From positions 9,895,917 to 9,959,916 of the forward strand of contig NC_058508.1 in the NCBI RefSeq assembly GCF_020382885.2: a stretch of DNA of 64,000 nt, read 5' to 3'. Below are positions 51,530-64,000 of this stretch, one piece after another. Position numbers and translations under genes: made by a program. The notes beneath the pieces were generated by a model, which was given only the letters and a program-made list of their open reading frames with translations, did no database searches and was not told the origin of the DNA. Origin of the DNA: Scatophagus argus. Taxonomy: Eukaryota; Chordata; Actinopteri; Scatophagidae. The number at the start of each line of letters is the position of its first letter. The stretch's first letter is position 1.

Positions 51530-52050
51530 CTGGGAACTAGCTAGCTGATAAGACGATAGATGCTAACTTATCCGACTAATACAGTCAATGCAAAATAAGT
51601 AAGCTTATAACAAACTCTACTTACCGCACTGAACATCCAAGGGAGCTTTAAGAGTTAACCTAGCTACGCTAAGATGCGATAAGTGTTTATGAACCAGCAA
51701 TTGATAAACAGCTAGCCGGCTAATAACAGTCCAAACCACACTGATGAATTCACAACGCAGCTAACGCCAACGTTTTACAACTCATATTAACCGTAAACAG
51801 CCTAGCTAAATCAAAGTAGCTAACTACAGCTAGTCTGTTTTGCGACGATTTAAAGATTGTATAGCCCTTTGGGTGAAAAATCAGACACATCAAAAAAAGC
51901 AAACTCCTTAATTATAAACGGCCAGATTTCATTGTTGCACATAAAGATTATCAACAGATGCAGTATAACAGCAGAAGCTAAATAGGTCACACGGAAACGA
52001 AACTACCGCATCTTCTTCCGCTAAATCCTTCTTCTACCATCAGCTTGCGT
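51530..52050 (-). promoter_or_regulatory. kctd13 promoter / 5' UTR exon region
   Basis: A likely non-coding first exon ends at a donor near 51624 (minus TGCG then GTAAGTAG). Around it are repeated GCTAGC/GCTAAC motifs: 51536-51546, 51711-51720, 51758-51772 and about 51819-51838. They match the motif clusters at xpo6 and hirip3. TCTTCTTCCGC near 52011 is a possible ETS site. No TATA box is evident. Confidence 0.5.
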
Positions 52051-52076
52051 TAAACAGCAACTCGTGTCGTGCAATA

Positions 52077-52090
52077 CTGCCACCTTTTGG
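52077..52090 (+). promoter_or_regulatory. weak CTCF-like motif
   Basis: CTGCCACCTTTTGG, reverse complement CCAAAAGGTGGCAG, resembles the CTCF core. It has two mismatches in the middle. It lies beside the kctd13 promoter, outside the duplication. Confidence 0.3.
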
Positions 52091-52371
52091 AGATAAAGTG
52101 TACACTACTAATAGTACCTAGTATGCTTGTGTAACTCGAGCAGAGTAGCGACCAGTTACAGCCTATAGTGCAGGTTTTGGATGCTAAACATTTGCACTAC
52201 GCTTTCCCGTACTAAGATTAAAACCTCACTGTCAATATGAAAATATGTCGTCTAATTTGGTTGTTTATTTTGAAATAGTTTACCGGAGTAGTAATAATGT
52301 TAACACGTAAACTTGAGTCGAGATGATTTTGCCAGTTGACCGGAGTCGTGTGTGGGTATTTGGAGTAGGAA

Positions 52372-52513
52372 CTGCCCTCCTGTGGTCACAATGAGGAACT
52401 GCAAAACGACAAATACAATTGCGGCTGTAACTGCTATTCCACTGCAAACAGACACAACACAACACAACATCAGACAGTCTTGAGTCATTAGTGTTTACTG
52501 CCCTCTGTTGGTC
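52372..52513 (+). promoter_or_regulatory. pair of CTCF-like motifs, unit 1
   Basis: CTGCCCTCCTGTGGTC lies at 52372-52387 and CTGCCCTCTGTTGGTC at 52498-52513, in the same orientation and each followed by a GAGGAACT/GCGGAACT-type sequence. The second fits the CTCF core (TGCCCTCTGxTGG) better. An ETS-like ACTTCCGG follows at 52572-52579. Binding is inferred from consensus only. Confidence 0.4.
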
Positions 52514-53046
52514 ACAGAGCGGAACTACACCTTTACGTTTGTCAAGGTAGCGTCAATAGAGCCATGCTAGTACTTCCGGTAAACACTTTATAAATAAGGT
52601 GGCTAAATATGGTGAGGCGACCACAAACCAACTTGATTTGTCACTTTAGTATAGACACAATAACGCCACATTCTTCGCTGAGAATAATACAAATGTTTAT
52701 ACGGATTATTAGCAGTTACTGTTACCGTTAATACTGACGTTTATCTGTACCGTAGTGTGCACTATACTAACATCTACACTATGTAATGCATACCTAGTAT
52801 GCTTGTGTAACTCGAGCAGAATAGCGACCAGTTACAGCCTATAGTGTAGGTTTTGGATGCTAAACATTTGCACTACGCTTTCCCGTACTAAGATTAAAAC
52901 CTCACTGTCAATATGAAAACTGTCGTCTAATTTGATTGTTTATTTTGAAATAGTTTACCGGAGTAGTAATAATGTTAACACGTAAACTTGAGTCGAGATG
53001 ATTTTGCCAGTTGACCGGAGTCGTGTGTGGGTATTTGGAGTAGGAA

Positions 53047-53188
53047 CTGCCCTCCTGTGGTCACAATGAGGAACTGCAAAACGACAAATACAATTGCGGC
53101 TGTAACTGCTATTCCATTGCAAACAGACACAGCACAACACAACATCAGACAGTCTTGAGTCATTAGTGTTTACTGCCCTCTGTTGGTC
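53047..53188 (+). promoter_or_regulatory. pair of CTCF-like motifs, unit 2
   Basis: The two motifs of unit 1 recur unchanged at 53047-53062 and 53173-53188, followed by ACTTCCGG at 53247-53254. Retention of both motifs in the second unit may simply reflect its young age. Confidence 0.4.
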
Positions 53189-53639
53189 ACAGAGCGGAAC
53201 TACACCTTTACGTTTGTCAAGGTAGCGTCAATAGAGCCATGCTAGTACTTCCGGTAAACACTTTATAAATAAGGTGGCTAAATATGGTGAGGCGACCACA
53301 AACCAACTTGACTTGTCACTTTAGTATAGACACAATAACGCCACATTCTTCGCTGAGAATAATACCAATGTTTATACGGATTATTAGCAGTTACTGTTAC
53401 CGTTAATACTGACGTTTATCTGTACCGTAGTGTGCACTATACTAACATCTACACTATGTAATGCATTTCAAGAAACGGCGCTGCATGTGTAATATCACAA
53501 TATTTATAACCAATATCAGTATGTACTACTCGATATTAGCATAATTATCACAAATTAAAGTGATAATTAGTACTGTTTGGTTTAACAAGGGTTTGTTTTC
53601 AGTCTCCCTTTACTAGACTCAAAGCAAGTTACTGTGGAC

Positions 53640-53930
53640 TCGAACGCGTTTAGATTATTTACTGCACTCTAGTGGTTGCAGCGAGGAACTACAATATTAA
53701 ATTCGTCAGGTTGGCATCAATGCAGCAGCGAGACCGCATTGTTGCACTTCTGCTAAACACTTTCAAAATAAAGTGGAAGCGTTCATAAACAGATTAACAG
53801 AAATTATAACGAAGTGATGATGCTTGTTTTCCTTTATTGGTCACTGTACAAACCACAAGTTCACATCCTTCAGTGGGAATAATGCAGATAGGTATACTTA
53901 TTATTATTCATAGTTACTAATAAGGATTTT
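53640..53930 (+). repeat. older diverged third copy of the duplicated unit
   Basis: Starting at TTTACTGCACTCTAGTGGTT (53658 on), this stretch follows the order of the end of each unit: a GAGGAACTACA block, GTCAGGTTGGCATCAATG, CTAAACACTTT then AAAGTGG, CACATCCTTCAGTGGGAATA and TAGTTACTAATAA. It is much more diverged than the two recent units. A CTCF-like motif (CTGCACTCTAGTGGTT, 53662-53677) is kept. Confidence 0.65.
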
Positions 53931-55564
53931 CAGCTTGTTTGTGAATGGCTACTTCAAAATACAGTGACCAAGCTAAAGCAATCAAAAAACAAACAGAAAT
54001 GATTCTTGCATAAAATAATAACACATAAAAATGTTCATCACTGCTTAAAGGTAATATTTTTATTTTCAAATCATATTAGGCCAACTGCAAGTGAAACCTA
54101 AAATATGGTTACATGCATATTGTGTCCCCACTCTGTATTTATTTTTACTAACTATGGAGAAATAGCCTCAAGACTTCACAGTTACCTCCAAAATGTGAGT
54201 GAATTACATACACTGATATGGTATCTTACATGTTTTGTGTATGAACAATTGTAGGTGTAACCTGATTATTTCTTGAAAAATAAAGCTCACTTCTACAAGT
54301 TTAACACCATTCAACAAAGACTTTATTTCCAGTTCAGCAAATAATTTACTGCCTTCAAAAGAGTGTATTCATATATGAAGCAAAGAAATGCTACTGATGA
54401 TAAGAGAAGAATTAAGTCTACAAAGCAACAGTCTCCAAGATCCTTCATTTGGCACAGTGAATGAGACTACACTCACTGTTCAAACAATCAGTTGTAAATA
54501 AATACATAATGCATCACAGCAAGCAGCCAAGTTTGTAATTTTTCATCAACATAGTGCATACAACATCAAATCTGATAACAATGATAGCTGTCAATAACTA
54601 TAATGATAATGGCGAGATTGAGCAGAAGCAATATAATTTACAATCAGTGCATGCTCTAAGCATAATGACATTCATGTCCTCACCTTTTCTTATACGTCAT
54701 GTGACACTGGGTGACGATGCACTCCAGAAACAGTGAAGAATAAAATAAACACTGTCTTTGTAAACAGTATTGCAACAACAGATGAAACACTTGGTGACAT
54801 TAAATTATTTAACATTATATTTTGGCACTGAATTTTCATTACATATATAATGAAAATATATAACCTCCTGCCACCTTGTACAAGTGTATATGAGGCTCAT
54901 ATATATAATTTCATACATATATCAACCTCAATCAATATTAAGTCAGATATTTACATTCAATTTGTGTGTGTGTGTGTGTGTTACACAGAGAGAAAGACAA
55001 AGTGAGGAAGAGAGAAAATGTGTCTTTTCTCATGAGAGAAATGAAATTATTCTTCCCTTTTACTGTTCACTTTGTAAAATGTAACATGAGTCACTCTAAA
55101 GATGAAATAAAAACATTCAATGTGTACTGTATGTCCATGACTGTAACTTTGGATAGTTACAAATAAAGTATTGCCAAGTTCTCTAATGAATTGGCCTCAT
55201 AATATTTCAGCTTAACAAATAATAAATAAATCTATTACCCGTCAACCTTTTCCCCTCTCGTGTTCTCATGCCTCCCACATGACTACGTTTTTCTTTGATG
55301 CCAATTTGTTACCCTTCTTAAGGCACCAGTCCTAATGACACAGAAAGTTGGACTGTGAAGTGGGACCCATGTTTGGCAGACCACCATATCAGTGCAACAA
55401 AAATCAAAATAAAGCACTTCCACAATTGATAAACCAGAGATGCAGTGATGATTAAACAGAAAGATAATTTCAAATGAATGATAAGAGGGGGGATGAGGCC
55501 TTATTTGTTTGTTTTCTGAAAACAACTGAATCTTTCTGTGGTTCTTACCAAGACATTTTCTCCT
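53931..55564. other. spacer and sez6l2 3' UTR
   Basis: No exon of asphd1 or any other gene is seen. A minus-strand poly(A) signal candidate (plus TTTATT) lies at 54322-54327, about 1.2 kb below the sez6l2 stop. A short GT microsatellite is at 54963-54981. Confidence 0.5.
54963..54981 (+). repeat. (GT)n microsatellite
   Basis: An uninterrupted GT run of about nine units in the probable 3' UTR of sez6l2. Confidence 0.9.
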
Positions 55565-63863
<8,299 letters not shown>

Positions 63864-64000
63864 CTGTAGGGAAAAAAGAGGAAGTGATGACATGCAACTT
63901 GCCAGTTATTTCAGCAATAGGAGAATTAATCACTGACAAGTACATTTATAACTGACATACTGTACAGTGTTCAAGTCTTTGTTGGACATTTAAGATGAAC
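63864..64000. other. sez6l2 intron at the window edge
   Basis: Intronic sequence upstream of the exon ending at 63863, with its acceptor pyrimidines (TTTTTTCCCTACAG on the minus strand). No further exon is visible. Confidence 0.7.

Larger units (their letters stand above)
52115..53465 (+). repeat. recent tandem duplication, two ~676-bp units
   Basis: Unit 1 (52115-52790) begins TACCTAGTATGCTTGTGTAA, and unit 2 (52791-53465) begins with the same bases. They match along their length with only scattered substitutions and one small indel (AAAATATGTCG versus AAAACTGTCG). Both end in CTACACTATGTAATGCA. Each unit carries two CTCF-like motifs and one ETS-like ACTTCCGG. The similar minus-strand open frames in each unit are copies of one another and not genes. 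Confidence 0.95.

Noticed and set aside
52280-53163. Two matching minus-strand open frames of about 61 residues, 675 bases apart
   Set aside because: They are the same chance frame carried by both units of the tandem duplication, and not a duplicated small gene.
53931-55564. asphd1 between kctd13 and sez6l2
   Set aside because: Looked for because human has it there. No frame with an aspartyl beta-hydroxylase-like sequence was seen on either strand.

Overview
This is a ray-finned (teleost) fish nuclear window, probably from a percomorph-type genome. The evidence is compact intron-split genes with GT/AG junctions, AT-rich introns, teleost tRNA-derived SINEs, LINE 3' tails, Tc1-like MITE copies and dinucleotide microsatellites. 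There is no operon structure, prokaryotic signal or CRISPR array. I rebuilt the genes exon by exon. Every recognised gene has junctions whose reading phases add up, so all appear intact.

Layout. Left edge (1-1306, minus): two exons of an SLC6 transporter closest to SLC6A16, running off the left end. 1.3-11.9 kb is gene-poor, with one candidate slc6a16 first exon near 7.14 kb and a LINE remnant at 9.6-10.4 kb. 11.9-18.4 kb (plus): a 13-exon EPS8-like gene (eps8l1-like) that keeps the SH3 and C-terminal effector regions but shows no PTB domain. 20.3-22.1 kb (minus): nme4, mitochondrial nucleoside diphosphate kinase. 24.9-36.4 kb (minus): xpo6 (exportin-6), 24 constitutive coding exons plus one candidate in-frame cassette exon. 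38.5-40.0 kb (minus): antkmt/fam173a, a mitochondrial lysine methyltransferase. 41.4-45.9 kb (minus): hirip3, a histone chaperone. 47.8-50.8 kb (minus): kctd13, a Cullin-3 adaptor. 55.6-63.9 kb (minus): sez6l2, a neuronal CUB/sushi membrane protein that runs off the right edge.

Context. From memory of the human map, sez6l2, kctd13 and hirip3 lie in the same order and orientation as on human 16p11.2, but asphd1, tmem219, taok2 and ino80e are not between or beside them here. xpo6, antkmt and nme4 are also human 16p genes, while slc6a16 and eps8l1 are 19q13 genes, so the window looks like a 16p/19q mosaic linkage block. The genes have unrelated jobs (actin signalling, mitochondrial nucleotide and methyl metabolism, actin nuclear export, histone handling, RhoA ubiquitination, synaptic adhesion). 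I see no functional pathway or undescribed system made of several genes.

The most interesting items are small. They are a recent ~676-bp tandem duplication (plus an older third copy) carrying CTCF-like and ETS-like motifs upstream of kctd13; a palindromic GCTAACGTTAGC-type motif clustered at the xpo6, hirip3 and kctd13 promoters; an extra in-frame 93-nt exon in xpo6; the PTB-less eps8l1; and an slc6a16 with an intact sodium-site motif.
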